From contig DHIR01000166.1 of assembly GCA_002403905.1 (NCBI GenBank), positions 33,846-59,868 of the forward strand: DNA of 26,023 nucleotides, given 5' to 3'. Origin of the DNA: Mucilaginibacter sp. UBA4741. GTDB lineage: Bacteria > Bacteroidota > Bacteroidia > Sphingobacteriales > Sphingobacteriaceae. Each line of letters starts with the position of its first letter. Positions within the stretch are counted from its first letter, which is position 1. A program made the position numbers and the translations under genes. The notes beneath the pieces are model-generated. The model did not search any database. It was not told the DNA's origin and was given only the letters and a program-made list of their open reading frames with translations. Positions 7,605-16,855 of the stretch are shown in pieces.

Positions 7605-9107
7605 ATGAATAAGATATTATTGTTCAATCCCAAAAGCGCCAATGCTAAATATAGGATACCAAATTCTATTTTAAACATAGCCGCATCCGTTGAAGGAAAG
7701 TACGAATGGGTTATTGTTGATGGCAATTGCGAGGTTGATCCGCAAAAAAAAATAGAATCTTATTTAGATACAGGCGAGTTTAAATACCTGGGCTTTACTG
7801 TAATGCCCGGCCCGCAATTAAGGCAAGCTATAATAGCGGCAAAAGCGATTAAAGCAAAATATCCAATTACCAAAATGATATGGGGAGGTTACTTTCCTTC
7901 TAATCAGCCGGAATCTGTACTATACTCCAGTTATGTCGATTTTATTATCAACGGCCCCGGCGACCATGCCTTTCTGGCATTGATAGATGCGTTGGAGAAT
8001 GATCAGCCATTTGAATTTATAAAGAACCTGATATACCAGGGTACAGACGGGAGGATAGTTAAAACAGCTAAAGAAGATCTGATAGATCAGGACTCATTAC
8101 CGCCATTACCATACAACAAGTTAAATGAGCTTTATCCTATCCCCAAGTTTTTAGGCAAAACCTATCTGGGCGAAAAAACCCTGGCTTATCACTCAAGCAT
8201 CGGTTGCCCTTTCACCTGTTCTTTTTGCGCGGTAGTGCCTATTTATGAAGCAAGATGGAAGGCTAAATCGGCCCAAACAGTTTATAATGATGTTAAATAT
8301 ATTAAGGATAAATGGGGTGCTACCGCGATAGAATTTCATGATAATAATTTCTTTGTATCAGAAAAACGTGCGGTTGAGTTTTCAAGACTGATAGAACCCG
8401 AAAACATGACCTGGTGGGGCATGGCACGTATTGATACCATGAGTAAGTTTAAAGATTCGTCATTAGAAGCTATACGCCGGGGTGGTTGTAAAATAATATT
8501 CTTCGGTGCCGAAAGTGGTAACAATGCCATATTGGAGCAGATGGATAAAGGCGGTACCCAAACCGGCGACCAAATACTGGAGTTTGCGGAGCGTTTAAAG
8601 AAGTTTGATATTATACCCGAATATTCGTTTGTATTAGGTACACCTGCACCAACACCAGAGCAGGTAATGGCTCAGATAGATTTTGAGATAGATTTTATTA
8701 AGCAAGTAAAAGCCATTAACCCCAAAACAGAGATCATTATTTATACCTATAGCCCGGTACCTACTGAAGGGTCGGAAATGTACAAGCAGGTATTGGCCAG
8801 CGGCTTTAAATTCCCGCAAACGCTGGAGGATTGGATAAGCCCGGCATGGGAAAATTTCGACCTGCGGAAAAACCCGCTTACTCCATGGCTCACTGCCGAA
8901 ATGATTGATAAAATAAGAAATTTTGAGACGGTGCTGAATGGTGTTTACCCAACCACAACCGATATAAGGTTAAGCAAACTAAAACGCGCGGCAATAAAAG
9001 CGGTATCAACATTACGCTATAAAATAAATGTATACCAATACCCTTACGAGATAAAGCTACTGCAAAAGGTATGGAAATACCGCCAGCCTGAAATACAAGG
9101 GTTTTAA
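7605..9107 (+). CDS. B12-binding-domain-type radical SAM enzyme
   Basis: This 500-aa protein has an N-terminal Rossmann-like domain (about 1-160) of the B12-binding kind found in BchE/HpnR-like enzymes, with FTVMPGPQLRQAI and MIWGGYFPSNQPESV. The radical SAM core follows, with the iron-sulfur cluster motif C201-x3-C205-x2-C208 (IGCPFTCSFCAV). Later core patterns are GGCKIIFFGAESGN and YSFVLGTPAPTPEQV. The DxHxxG cobalamin-ligand motif is not present, so cobalamin would bind without a protein histidine or not at all. Relatives methylate or rearrange unactivated carbons using S-adenosylmethionine. It is the first gene of a four-gene operon, 12 bp before the next radical-SAM gene. The start is the ATG at 7605; no in-frame extension is needed. 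Substrate unknown. Confidence 0.85.
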   Translation: MNKILLFNPKSANAKYRIPNSILNIAASVEGKYEWVIVDGNCEVDPQKKIESYLDTGEFKYLGFTVMPGPQLRQAIIAAKAIKAKYPITKMIWGGYFPSNQPESVLYSSYVDFIINGPGDHAFLALIDALENDQPFEFIKNLIYQGTDGRIVKTAKEDLIDQDSLPPLPYNKLNELYPIPKFLGKTYLGEKTLAYHSSIGCPFTCSFCAVVPIYEARWKAKSAQTVYNDVKYIKDKWGATAIEFHDNNFFVSEKRAVEFSRLIEPENMTWWGMARIDTMSKFKDSSLEAIRRGGCKIIFFGAESGNNAILEQMDKGGTQTGDQILEFAERLKKFDIIPEYSFVLGTPAPTPEQVMAQIDFEIDFIKQVKAINPKTEIIIYTYSPVPTEGSEMYKQVLASGFKFPQTLEDWISPAWENFDLRKNPLTPWLTAEMIDKIRNFETVLNGVYPTTTDIRLSKLKRAAIKAVSTLRYKINVYQYPYEIKLLQKVWKYRQPEIQGF

Positions 9108-9119
9108 AATTTAACGGTT

Positions 9120-10166
9120 ATGCAGCTTTCATCAATAGCACACACTTACAAGCGCTATCGCACCTTGCAAACGCATCGCATATCGGCGTTGCCGGTTGTT
9201 ATATTGATGCCGCATAGTGCCTGTAACTGCCGCTGTATAATGTGCGATATTTGGAAGGATAATAAAAATCTGAAACAGCTTACCGAAGGTGATATAACAG
9301 ATCTGCTTTTCTCATTAAAAAAATTTGATACAAAACAAGTGGTAATGTCAGGCGGTGAGGCGTTGCTGAATACCAACTTTTTTAAGCTTTGCGAAATCCT
9401 TAAAAAGAAAAATATAAAAATCAGCCTGTTAACTACAGGTCTATCTATAGAAAAGAACGCAGACCAACTCTTAAAATGGGTGGATGATATGGTGGTATCA
9501 CTCGATGGCGATGAGGCTATACATGATGCTATCCGTAATATCCCTAACGCTTTTAAAAAATTGAAAGAAGGGGTGGAGCATATTAAATCAATCAACCCCA
9601 ACTATCGTATTACGGCACGTACGGTTATCCATCGCCTAAATTTCAGGAACTGGCCGGCTATTATTAGCGCGGCAAAGGCAATGGGTATAGATCAAATAAG
9701 TTTTTTGCCTGCAGATGTTAGCAGCCATGCCTTTAACCGCCAAACTGCCTGGGCCGAACCCAAACAGCATGAGATATTAATTGACGAGCGCGAACTACCC
9801 GAACTACAATCAATTATCACGCATATAATTAATGATAATGTGGCTGATTTTGAAAATAGGTTTATAGCCGAATCAAAAGAGAAAATACAGGATATATATA
9901 ATTACTATGCGGCCTTTTATGGTTTAAATGCGTTCCCTTTTAAAAAATGTAACGCGCCTTGGGTATCAACGGTTATTGAGGCTGATGGCAATGTAAGGCC
10001 CTGTTTTTTTCATGATAGCATTGGCAATATCAGGGATAATTCGCTGGCGGATATATTGAATACTAAAGAGGCAATCAGTTTCAGAAAAGAATTAAACATG
10101 AGCACAAATGCAATTTGTGTAAAGTGTGTTTGCAGTTTAAGTCTATCGCCTTTTGCAACATTATAG
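9120..10166 (+). CDS. Radical SAM/SPASM-domain enzyme
   Basis: This 348-aa protein has the radical SAM motif C35-x3-C39-x2-C42 in SACNCRCIMCDIW, followed by VVMSGGEALLN (the SAM-binding GGE motif). The C-terminal segment from CNAPWVSTV has the SPASM arrangement: VRPCFFHDSIGNI, then NAICVKCVC, with spaced cysteines for one or more auxiliary clusters. SPASM enzymes include peptide maturases, dehydrogenases and several enzymes of sugar and lipid pathways. No precursor peptide gene is visible next to it, which argues against a peptide-modification role. It sits between two B12-type radical-SAM genes with gaps of 12 and 3 bp, so the three are almost certainly co-transcribed and probably act in the same pathway. 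Confidence 0.88.
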   Translation: MQLSSIAHTYKRYRTLQTHRISALPVVILMPHSACNCRCIMCDIWKDNKNLKQLTEGDITDLLFSLKKFDTKQVVMSGGEALLNTNFFKLCEILKKKNIKISLLTTGLSIEKNADQLLKWVDDMVVSLDGDEAIHDAIRNIPNAFKKLKEGVEHIKSINPNYRITARTVIHRLNFRNWPAIISAAKAMGIDQISFLPADVSSHAFNRQTAWAEPKQHEILIDERELPELQSIITHIINDNVADFENRFIAESKEKIQDIYNYYAAFYGLNAFPFKKCNAPWVSTVIEADGNVRPCFFHDSIGNIRDNSLADILNTKEAISFRKELNMSTNAICVKCVCSLSLSPFATL

Positions 10167-10169
10167 GTT

Positions 10170-11633
10170 ATGAATAATATATTGTTTTCACATTCCTATT
10201 TTTTACGATTTGATCCCAAGCAATGGGCGCTTGGCCAGCCTTATGCACCGTTGGGTACACTATACGCAGCGGCGTTAATGCGCGAGAATGGCTACAATGT
10301 TTCTTTATTTGATACCATGTTTGTTGCCGACCCCGCCGAAGTTGAACCTGTATTAAAAGAAACTACGCCCGATTTTTTTGTGATCTATGATGATGGCTTT
10401 AATTACCTCACCAAAATGTGCCTTACCAATATGCGCGAGGCCGCGTTTAGTATGTGTAAAATGGCTAAGGCTAAAGGTTGTACGGTAATTGTTTCCAGCT
10501 CGGACTCTACAGACCGGTACGAAGAATATTTAAAAGAAGGTGCCGATTTTGTGATCATAGGCGAAGCCGAACAAACTTTGCTTGAATTGGCAAATTATAT
10601 AAAAGCCGGCGAAAAAGACGTTGCCTTTATACCAGGCTTAGCTTTTATAGATGAGAATAATAAGGTTGTTAAAACACAATACCGCCATGTTTTAAAAGAT
10701 CTTGATAGTTTGCCGCTGCCTGCCTGGGATCTGGTAGATATGGAGCCCTATCGAGATAGCTGGTTAAAAAATGCAGGTTACTTCTCTATCAACATGGGTA
10801 CAACCCGTGGCTGCCCGTTTAAATGTAACTGGTGCGCCAAACCTATTTATGGCAACCGCTATAATTCGCGCAGCCCGCAAAATGTAATAGCAGAGTTAAA
10901 AATGCTAAAAGAACGTTACCCAATTGATCATATCTGGTTCTGCGATGATATTTTTGGGTTAAAACCGGGTTGGGTACTGGAGTTCTCACAGTTAATTCAA
11001 AAAGAAAATTTATGCACGCGTTTTAAAATACAATCGCGGGCCGATTTGTTGGTTGATGAAGAACTGGTAAATGCATTGGCTGCATCTGGCTGCGAAAATG
11101 TGTGGATAGGTGCCGAAAGTGGTTCGCAAAAAATACTGGATGCCATGGATAAAGGCATTACGGTTGATCAGATACGGAAATCCACCAAAGCGATGAAGAA
11201 AGTAGGTATAAAACCCTCGTTCTTTATCCAGTTTGGTTATCCGGGCGAGGAGAAAGCCGATATAGCTCAAACCATAAAAATGATAAATGAGTTGTTGCCG
11301 TTCGAGATTGGTATATCCGTATCGTACCCACTGCCCGGTACTGTTTTTTATGATCGCGTAAAAGCCGATCTGAAGAAAAAAACCAACTGGACAGATAGTG
11401 ACGAAATGGCCTTAATGTTTACCAATACATTCCCTGCCACTTATTATAAGCAATTACATAAATATGTGCATAAAAACTACCACATGCATTTGGCGAAAAA
11501 TAGCATGGTTAAGTTGCTTAAAAATCCGTTAAGTGTTAATGTTAGCAATTTAAAAAAGGCGGCATCTGTATTATACTATACACCGGCTACTTACATTGAG
11601 CGTATAAAACTTAACCAATTAGAAAAAGCGTGA
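10170..11633 (+). CDS. B12-binding-domain-type radical SAM enzyme
   Basis: This 487-aa protein has an N-terminal B12-binding-like domain (about 1-150, with YAPLGTLYAAALMRENGYNV and FVIIGEAEQTLLEL) and a radical SAM core with C215-x3-C219-x2-C222 in TRGCPFKCNWCAK. Later it has NVWIGAESGSQKILDAMDKG and FFIQFGYPGEEKADI, typical of the BchE/HpnR-like group. The classical DxHxxG cobalamin-ligand motif is not seen. It shares only the general layout with the first gene of the operon and is clearly a different subfamily, not a recent duplicate. Its stop overlaps the methyltransferase start as TGATG. Likely chemistry is C-methylation, oxidation or ring formation on a lipid or sugar; the substrate is unknown. 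Confidence 0.87.
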   Translation: MNNILFSHSYFLRFDPKQWALGQPYAPLGTLYAAALMRENGYNVSLFDTMFVADPAEVEPVLKETTPDFFVIYDDGFNYLTKMCLTNMREAAFSMCKMAKAKGCTVIVSSSDSTDRYEEYLKEGADFVIIGEAEQTLLELANYIKAGEKDVAFIPGLAFIDENNKVVKTQYRHVLKDLDSLPLPAWDLVDMEPYRDSWLKNAGYFSINMGTTRGCPFKCNWCAKPIYGNRYNSRSPQNVIAELKMLKERYPIDHIWFCDDIFGLKPGWVLEFSQLIQKENLCTRFKIQSRADLLVDEELVNALAASGCENVWIGAESGSQKILDAMDKGITVDQIRKSTKAMKKVGIKPSFFIQFGYPGEEKADIAQTIKMINELLPFEIGISVSYPLPGTVFYDRVKADLKKKTNWTDSDEMALMFTNTFPATYYKQLHKYVHKNYHMHLAKNSMVKLLKNPLSVNVSNLKKAASVLYYTPATYIERIKLNQLEKA

Positions 11634-12454
11634 TGGCGACTGTTGCAGAAAATATAAACGAGCAATATGCGGCAAAAGCTTTTTCGGCGCAGTCGGATAT
11701 ATTTGATGATATATATGCTGATAACACCATTGTAAAATACAAACGCGATAGGGTAAGGGCGCATGTTTTGCAATACATAAATCCCAATGCTTCTATATTG
11801 GAGTTAAATAGCGGTACCGGCGAGGATGCGATTTTTTTTGCAGGTTTGGGCCATACGGTGCATGCTACTGACATTGCCGAAGGTATGCAGCAACAATTGC
11901 AGGAAAAAGCGGCAAAACATAGACTGAACAATTTAATATCTACCGAACTATGTTCATTCACCCAATTAGATCATCTTAAAAATAGAGGCCCTTACGATCA
12001 TATATTCTCCAACTTTGCGGGCCTTAACTGTACGGGCGAATTAGATAAAGTTCTGCTTTCATTACCGGGCCTGTTAAATAAGGATGGTATGGCTACTTTG
12101 GTTGTTCTGCCTAAGTTTTGTTTGTGGGAGTCGTTGTTATTATTGAAGGGTAAATTTAAAACGGCTACCCGCCGTTGGTTCAGTAAAAACGGGGTAAGGG
12201 CGCATGTAGAAGGTACGTATTTTACTTGTTGGTATTACAACCCATCTTACATTATTAATGCAGCTAAAAATGCATTTGATGTATTATCTGTCGAAGGGTT
12301 ATGCACTATTGTACCGCCATCATACATAGAACATTTTGCCGAAAAATATCCAAGAGCTTATCGTTGGTTAAAAAAGATGGAAGACCGTTACAGGTCAAGC
12401 TGGCCGTGGCGCTTTATTGGCGATTATTATATTATCTCACTTAGAAAAAAGTAA
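11633..12454 (+). CDS. Class I SAM-dependent methyltransferase
   Basis: This 273-aa protein has the Rossmann methyltransferase motif I ILELNSGTGEDAIFFA at about 48-63, motif II HATDIAEGMQQQL, and an acidic-strand region NLISTELCSFTQL. The family transfers methyl from S-adenosylmethionine to O, N or C. I chose the ATG at 11633, which overlaps the preceding stop as TGATG (1-bp overlap, translational coupling); an in-frame GTG lies three bases upstream. The last 100 residues (RRWFSKNGVRAHVEGTYFTCWYYNPSYI) are basic and aromatic and could bind a lipid or sugar acceptor. It ends the radical-SAM operon and stops 6 bp before the end of the oppositely oriented ligase-like gene. Target atom and substrate are unknown. 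Confidence 0.85.
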   Translation: MATVAENINEQYAAKAFSAQSDIFDDIYADNTIVKYKRDRVRAHVLQYINPNASILELNSGTGEDAIFFAGLGHTVHATDIAEGMQQQLQEKAAKHRLNNLISTELCSFTQLDHLKNRGPYDHIFSNFAGLNCTGELDKVLLSLPGLLNKDGMATLVVLPKFCLWESLLLLKGKFKTATRRWFSKNGVRAHVEGTYFTCWYYNPSYIINAAKNAFDVLSVEGLCTIVPPSYIEHFAEKYPRAYRWLKKMEDRYRSSWPWRFIGDYYIISLRKK

Positions 12455-12460
12455 ACTTCA

Positions 12461-13711
12461 CTATAACGCATTGCGTGTTTTAGCTTTCATAGAGAATATA
12501 AAAAACGAAAAGAAAAACGCGTAAAATATAATTCCCTTATCTACATCCAGTAGGTTTTCTGAGAACGACACCGATACTATCAGCACCATAAAAGTAAAAA
12601 ACAACAGGTCCTTTTTTTGCAAGGCTTGCTTAAAGCCGAACCATAGCGTAGTTAAATAGACCAACAAACCTATTATGCCCGATTTTATCAGGAAACTTAA
12701 ATATTGATTATGCGCGTTTAGGTTGTTTATAAATGAGTTATAATATTTCCGGGCAAAAAAACTTTCGTGTAATAAGCCTAACTCCGAACCTGCGCCGTAA
12801 CCTATAACTGGCTTTCGTTTGATCAGATCAATAGCCGTACTCCACCTGTCAAGTCGCGAATCAAAACGGTTATCTTTTGATGTTAGCCTGAGATCATATT
12901 TAAAATCTGCAATATATCGCACCTTTAAAATGCCTGACGTAAATATTCCTGCAATGATCAATACAGATAATGAAGCTGCAACTCCAATAAATCTAAATCT
13001 GCTCTTCCCCTGCAATAAAAAGTATGGAACTGCCAGATTGACAATGAAAAACAAAGGCACGCAAACAGATTTTGATGATAACTGGATAAGACCTGCTGAA
13101 AGTATACCTATGCAAATACCATAAAAAACTCGGTAATAATTAGATTGTTCTTTTAGTAATGCCGACAATAAATAAATCAACGCGATAGCTACCTGTAATG
13201 AAAAAAATGTAGCGTGCATATCAATAGGCTCGGCAAAGTTATGATTGGTAAAAGCTGCTGTTGCAATTGTCTTGTAAGGTAGTTTGTAAAACCTAATGGT
13301 ATGGAAAGCATTTAAATACAAATAGCCTATAGTTGCTGTACAGATCAATGAAAAGGCTAATAGTAACTGAGATCGATATTTTCTAATATCAAACGATGTT
13401 AAACTAAATAGTACGGGGAAAAGAAAAATACTAATATGCCTGCCCCATTCATTAAAAGCTTGCGGGCGGTTAATGGTATAAATAGTACTTAACAGCGTAA
13501 CAAAAAACACCGATTGCAATAGCATGTTCCTAACCGTAAAAACAGGTTGAATATCTTTTTTATTCAATTGAATTAAGGTGTGAATAGCAAAGCTTATAAG
13601 TATAACATGGCTGTAAAAAAAATCAAACGGTAAGCTGGCCATAAATACCATCAAATGGTAATAGCTTATTTTGTTAGCCAGTGTATCGTCTTTAATAAAT
13701 AGTCTTTCCAT
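12461..13711 (-). CDS. O-antigen ligase-like membrane protein (Wzy_C/WaaL family)
   Basis: This 416-aa protein has about ten to twelve hydrophobic segments across its length. The segment from residue 286 (RLDRW, then AIDLIKRKPVIGYGAGSE, then NLNAHNQYLSFLIKSGIIGLLVY) is the conserved Wzy_C/O-antigen-ligase pattern, with H334 at the position of the conserved WaaL histidine. EPIDMHATFFSL at about 161-172 is a loop motif of the type seen in Bacteroidota members. It either polymerises undecaprenyl-linked repeat units or joins finished glycan to a lipid or protein acceptor in the periplasm. It is the last gene of the seven-gene minus operon and starts 20 bp inside the DUF1972 gene. With a second such protein in the same operon, this one is the better ligase candidate on length and motifs (inference). 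Confidence 0.85.
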   Translation of the reverse strand: MERLFIKDDTLANKISYYHLMVFMASLPFDFFYSHVILISFAIHTLIQLNKKDIQPVFTVRNMLLQSVFFVTLLSTIYTINRPQAFNEWGRHISIFLFPVLFSLTSFDIRKYRSQLLLAFSLICTATIGYLYLNAFHTIRFYKLPYKTIATAAFTNHNFAEPIDMHATFFSLQVAIALIYLLSALLKEQSNYYRVFYGICIGILSAGLIQLSSKSVCVPLFFIVNLAVPYFLLQGKSRFRFIGVAASLSVLIIAGIFTSGILKVRYIADFKYDLRLTSKDNRFDSRLDRWSTAIDLIKRKPVIGYGAGSELGLLHESFFARKYYNSFINNLNAHNQYLSFLIKSGIIGLLVYLTTLWFGFKQALQKKDLLFFTFMVLIVSVSFSENLLDVDKGIIFYAFFFSFFIFSMKAKTRNAL

Positions 13712-14816
13712 TATTATAATGTAGGTAACACTCTATAGCATATTGCTCATAACCATCAACCACGCTTTCCCAGTTAAACAGGTGCTTTATTTTTTGGAGG
13801 TTGTTACTAACCATGGCTTTCTCGGTGTCTTGGTGTTTTACGGTTTCTACCAGTTGCTTAACATCAGTAGAGTTTGAAAAATAAAAGGCATCGGTACTTA
13901 AAACAGCCTGGTTAAATGGGTTGTTATGGGCAGCTATTAATGCTTCGCTGGCCATGGCTTCTAAAAGCGATGGATTGGTGCCACCAACACTATGCCCATG
14001 AAAATACAGGTATGAGTTGTTTTGCAACGCGCGCACTTTCGCCGTATCAAAAATTGACCCTTTAAATTCAATACGGTTATCTTTTTTAAATTTTTGGGTG
14101 ATGAACTTGCCGAACCGATTGCCCGTATCGCCTAAAACTTTAAACGGTTTATTAGAGTTGCTTTGATTATATCCCTCTAAAATAGTTTCGATATTGTTTT
14201 CGGGCTCCATACGGGCCATCAGCAAAAAATAATCTTCTTTGGCAGCTTCGGCAGGGAAGAGTTGTTCCCTTTCAATCTCGGTGATCATATCAGCACCATA
14301 AGGTATATAACGGCTGTTAATATCATATTTACGGGCCAGGTATGATTTTATCACCATAGAATCTGATACATAATACTGACTATGTTTAACCGCTAGTTTC
14401 TCGGCATATTTTAAAAATTTTTGTACCGGTTTTGAATATTTTGATCGTTTCCACTCCAGCCCATCCATATTAGTAATGATGGCACTATTTTCAGGATACA
14501 AACTGCCCCAAACCGAACTACTGGTATAGCCCATTACAATAATTACATCAAAGTTGCGGTTGCGGGCATCGCGGATACAATTCAAGTCATACACAAACTG
14601 GCCTGCCGACCCAATTAAATACTCAGGGTCATAACAATGGATAATGTTTACACCGTTCCAGGTGTCCTTAGTATAAGGATGATTGTGCGAGTTGTACACG
14701 CTTACATTATGCCCCCTTTTTGCCAGGCCGGCCGATACATACTCTGATATATGCTCAAACCCACCGTAATGGTTGGGTATGCCCCTTGTTCCTAATATGG
14801 CTATTTTAAGTTTCAT
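13692..14816 (-). CDS. DUF1972-type glycosyltransferase (GT4-like)
   Basis: This 374-aa protein begins with the DUF1972 hallmark GTRGIPNHYGGFE at residues 9-21. It continues with VYDLNCIRDAR, MGYTSSSVWGSLYP and TNMDGLEWKRSKYSKP. The C-terminal half is a GT-B donor domain with LLMARMEPENNIETILEGY at about 198-216 and FHGHSVGGTNPSLLEAMA near residue 290. Members of this group are often rhamnosyl- or similar transferases in capsule, LPS and S-layer glycan clusters. It overlaps the upstream GT4 gene by 4 bp (ATGA) and the ligase-like gene by 20 bp. Donor sugar is not readable. Confidence 0.9.
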   Translation of the reverse strand: MKLKIAILGTRGIPNHYGGFEHISEYVSAGLAKRGHNVSVYNSHNHPYTKDTWNGVNIIHCYDPEYLIGSAGQFVYDLNCIRDARNRNFDVIIVMGYTSSSVWGSLYPENSAIITNMDGLEWKRSKYSKPVQKFLKYAEKLAVKHSQYYVSDSMVIKSYLARKYDINSRYIPYGADMITEIEREQLFPAEAAKEDYFLLMARMEPENNIETILEGYNQSNSNKPFKVLGDTGNRFGKFITQKFKKDNRIEFKGSIFDTAKVRALQNNSYLYFHGHSVGGTNPSLLEAMASEALIAAHNNPFNQAVLSTDAFYFSNSTDVKQLVETVKHQDTEKAMVSNNLQKIKHLFNWESVVDGYEQYAIECYLHYNNGKTIY

Positions 14817-15889
14817 GCGACAACAGTTTTTTGATATGCTTTAAAAGTTTGCTCTGCGGCTTTGGTCCAGGTATATTTATCTAATATTTTTTCGCGAAGC
14901 TGATAATTGGGGGCAGCTGCGCTTGCTTTTTCAATGGCGGCGAATATGCTTTGCGGCTGCGCCGGATCGCAGTAAAAAGCATATTCTTCAAAGTATTCTT
15001 TAGTATCACCCTTATCGGTTATTACCAAATTGCAACCCATAACCGCGGCCTCAACCGAGCTTAGACCGGTAGTTTCAAACCAGCTTGGTAATACATGCAC
15101 TTTTGCCTGCTGGTAATATTCTACTAATTCGTCCTGCGGCAGATGGTCAATAAAGCTGATGTTGGGTGCGGCAATATCCTTGCATTGATTATAATAAGCG
15201 GTTTGGTTAGGGCTATGATTGCCTATCAGCAATAGTTTAAACCGGGTATTGTTTAATGCTTTAATAAGGTTAAGTTGGTTTTTTATTCCTTCAATCCGGG
15301 CTACACAAAGCACAAGTAAGTCATCCTTTTTTAAGATGTTGTTATAATGGAATCGATCGGTGTTAATACCATTGGGCACTACATTGTATTTTACCGGGGC
15401 GGGATACATTTGCACAACACGCCGGTATTCTGATTCTGAATTAGGCAGTATAAACGCGGCATTATTTAATATCTCCATAATGCTTTTACGTTGCCCTTTC
15501 CATATATAGCTCAGGCTTGATAAATGATCGCGGCCTAAGAACCATCTAGCCATTGTTTTTAAATACTCAATGCTGTCCGATGAAAAATGACTAAACAACA
15601 TCCCTGCGCCTTTACGGTGATGTTTATCATACTCGCTATAGTTTACCAATATGGTTGATACTACAAATGGCTTTCCCGCCTTTTTGCTATGGTGTAAAAT
15701 ATCAGCCGGGCGAATCAGGTTGAAAAAATGCAAAAGGTCATAATCCTCATAAGCTATTGTTTCATTAGAAAGTTTGATCTCGGCCATCACACCCATATCC
15801 GCTAAATGCCGGGCGGTTTCCATAGCCTGTACGGTGTCCCCACCGGGGGCATTATATAAGGTTGATCTGGTTATGATGGCTACTTTCAT
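14813..15889 (-). CDS. GT4-family glycosyltransferase
   Basis: This 358-aa GT-B protein has an N-terminal glycine pair in NAPGGDTVQ (G16-G17) that in GT4 enzymes faces the nucleotide-sugar, a linker VVPNGINTDRFHYN at about 170-183, donor-domain strands LLVLCVARIEGIKNQ, and E-x7-E at E272/E280 in WFETTGLSSVEAAVMG. It probably adds one sugar with retention of configuration. It lies 6 bp after the GT2 gene and overlaps the DUF1972 gene start by 4 bp. No membrane span is seen. Confidence 0.9.
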   Translation of the reverse strand: MKVAIITRSTLYNAPGGDTVQAMETARHLADMGVMAEIKLSNETIAYEDYDLLHFFNLIRPADILHHSKKAGKPFVVSTILVNYSEYDKHHRKGAGMLFSHFSSDSIEYLKTMARWFLGRDHLSSLSYIWKGQRKSIMEILNNAAFILPNSESEYRRVVQMYPAPVKYNVVPNGINTDRFHYNNILKKDDLLVLCVARIEGIKNQLNLIKALNNTRFKLLLIGNHSPNQTAYYNQCKDIAAPNISFIDHLPQDELVEYYQQAKVHVLPSWFETTGLSSVEAAVMGCNLVITDKGDTKEYFEEYAFYCDPAQPQSIFAAIEKASAAAPNYQLREKILDKYTWTKAAEQTFKAYQKTVVA

Positions 15890-15895
15890 GGCTGT

Positions 15896-16855
15896 TTATA
15901 GTTTGTTTGGGCTTAGCTTATGCAACCACGCTATCAGGTTTTCCGGGAAATAGCTTAACACGTACAATAAGTAGTTTTCCAATCGTAAAGGGTATATTTT
16001 TATAGCCTTGTTAAAGTAATCTCGTGCTCTTTCAGGTTGATGATTATCTGTCAGGAATTTTTTGCCGCATAAGGCATTATAGGCTCCTTCCTTTATTTTT
16101 TTTATATTCTGGTCCTTGATAATTGCCAGTAATTCGTTGCCTTCTGCCGCGGTGATAGAGCCACGTAAAACTATCTCTCGTTTTAATTCTCGGAACCTTC
16201 TGCCGCGCCATTTTTCATCAATAGTTACTGATGATGAATTGAGACGGTATTTTATCAGCGGTTCTGTCAAATTGCAAAACTGACCTTCGTTTACCAGGTG
16301 GGTCCACAATAAATAATCTTCAAAATTATGCGCATGGGTGGGATAGCCACCTGCATTAATTACGCTTTCTTTTTTGTACATAACCGTTGGATGCACAAAC
16401 GGGCAATAGAAATACAGCTTATCCATGATCTGCTCGTGCGAGTACGCTATACAATGAAAATCGAACAGGAAATCGCCATTCTCTATAATATATTTAGCCT
16501 CGCTGCCTACTAAAATGTATTCGGGGTTATCGTGTAAAAAGCGTATTTGCTTTTCAAGGCGATATGGATAACATACATCATCCGCATCAAAACGTGCTAT
16601 ATAGGGCGCCCTTGCATATTTAAGGCCGGTGTTAAGCGCGTCAGCCACGCCCCTGTTAGATTGATTGATCAATACGATGCGGTCGTCCTTAAAGCTGTTA
16701 ATAATAGCCACGGTTCCGTCGGTCGATCCATCATTGACGATCAGCAACTCAAAGTCTGTATACGTTTGCAGCAAAACAGATTCAATAGCCTCGCGTATAT
16801 ACCTTTCGGCATTATATGCAGGCATTAAAACGGTTATGTTAGGCGTAGCTCTCAT
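15896..16855 (-). CDS. GT2-family glycosyltransferase
   Basis: This 319-aa protein has the GT-A nucleotide-binding core: ITVLMPAYNAERYIREAIES at 7-26, NDGSTDGT at 41-48, the DxD-type metal site D90-A-D-D in ARFDADDVCYP, and the FEDYLLW acceptor or base region with E179 and D180. It should be an inverting enzyme that adds one sugar from a nucleotide donor at the cytoplasmic face. The C-terminal 100 residues contain a short amphipathic helix and a TPR-like stretch (ARDYFNKAIKIYPLRLENYLLYVL), common in this subgroup. It overlaps the upstream Wzy-like gene by 4 bp (ATGA), so it is translated from the same message. Confidence 0.92.
   Translation of the reverse strand: MRATPNITVLMPAYNAERYIREAIESVLLQTYTDFELLIVNDGSTDGTVAIINSFKDDRIVLINQSNRGVADALNTGLKYARAPYIARFDADDVCYPYRLEKQIRFLHDNPEYILVGSEAKYIIENGDFLFDFHCIAYSHEQIMDKLYFYCPFVHPTVMYKKESVINAGGYPTHAHNFEDYLLWTHLVNEGQFCNLTEPLIKYRLNSSSVTIDEKWRGRRFRELKREIVLRGSITAAEGNELLAIIKDQNIKKIKEGAYNALCGKKFLTDNHQPERARDYFNKAIKIYPLRLENYLLYVLSYFPENLIAWLHKLSPNKL

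Noticed and set aside
9120..10166. SPASM protein as a RiPP-peptide maturase
   Set aside because: No short precursor-peptide gene was found next to it on either strand, and its neighbours are B12-type radical-SAM and methyltransferase genes in a glycan locus.
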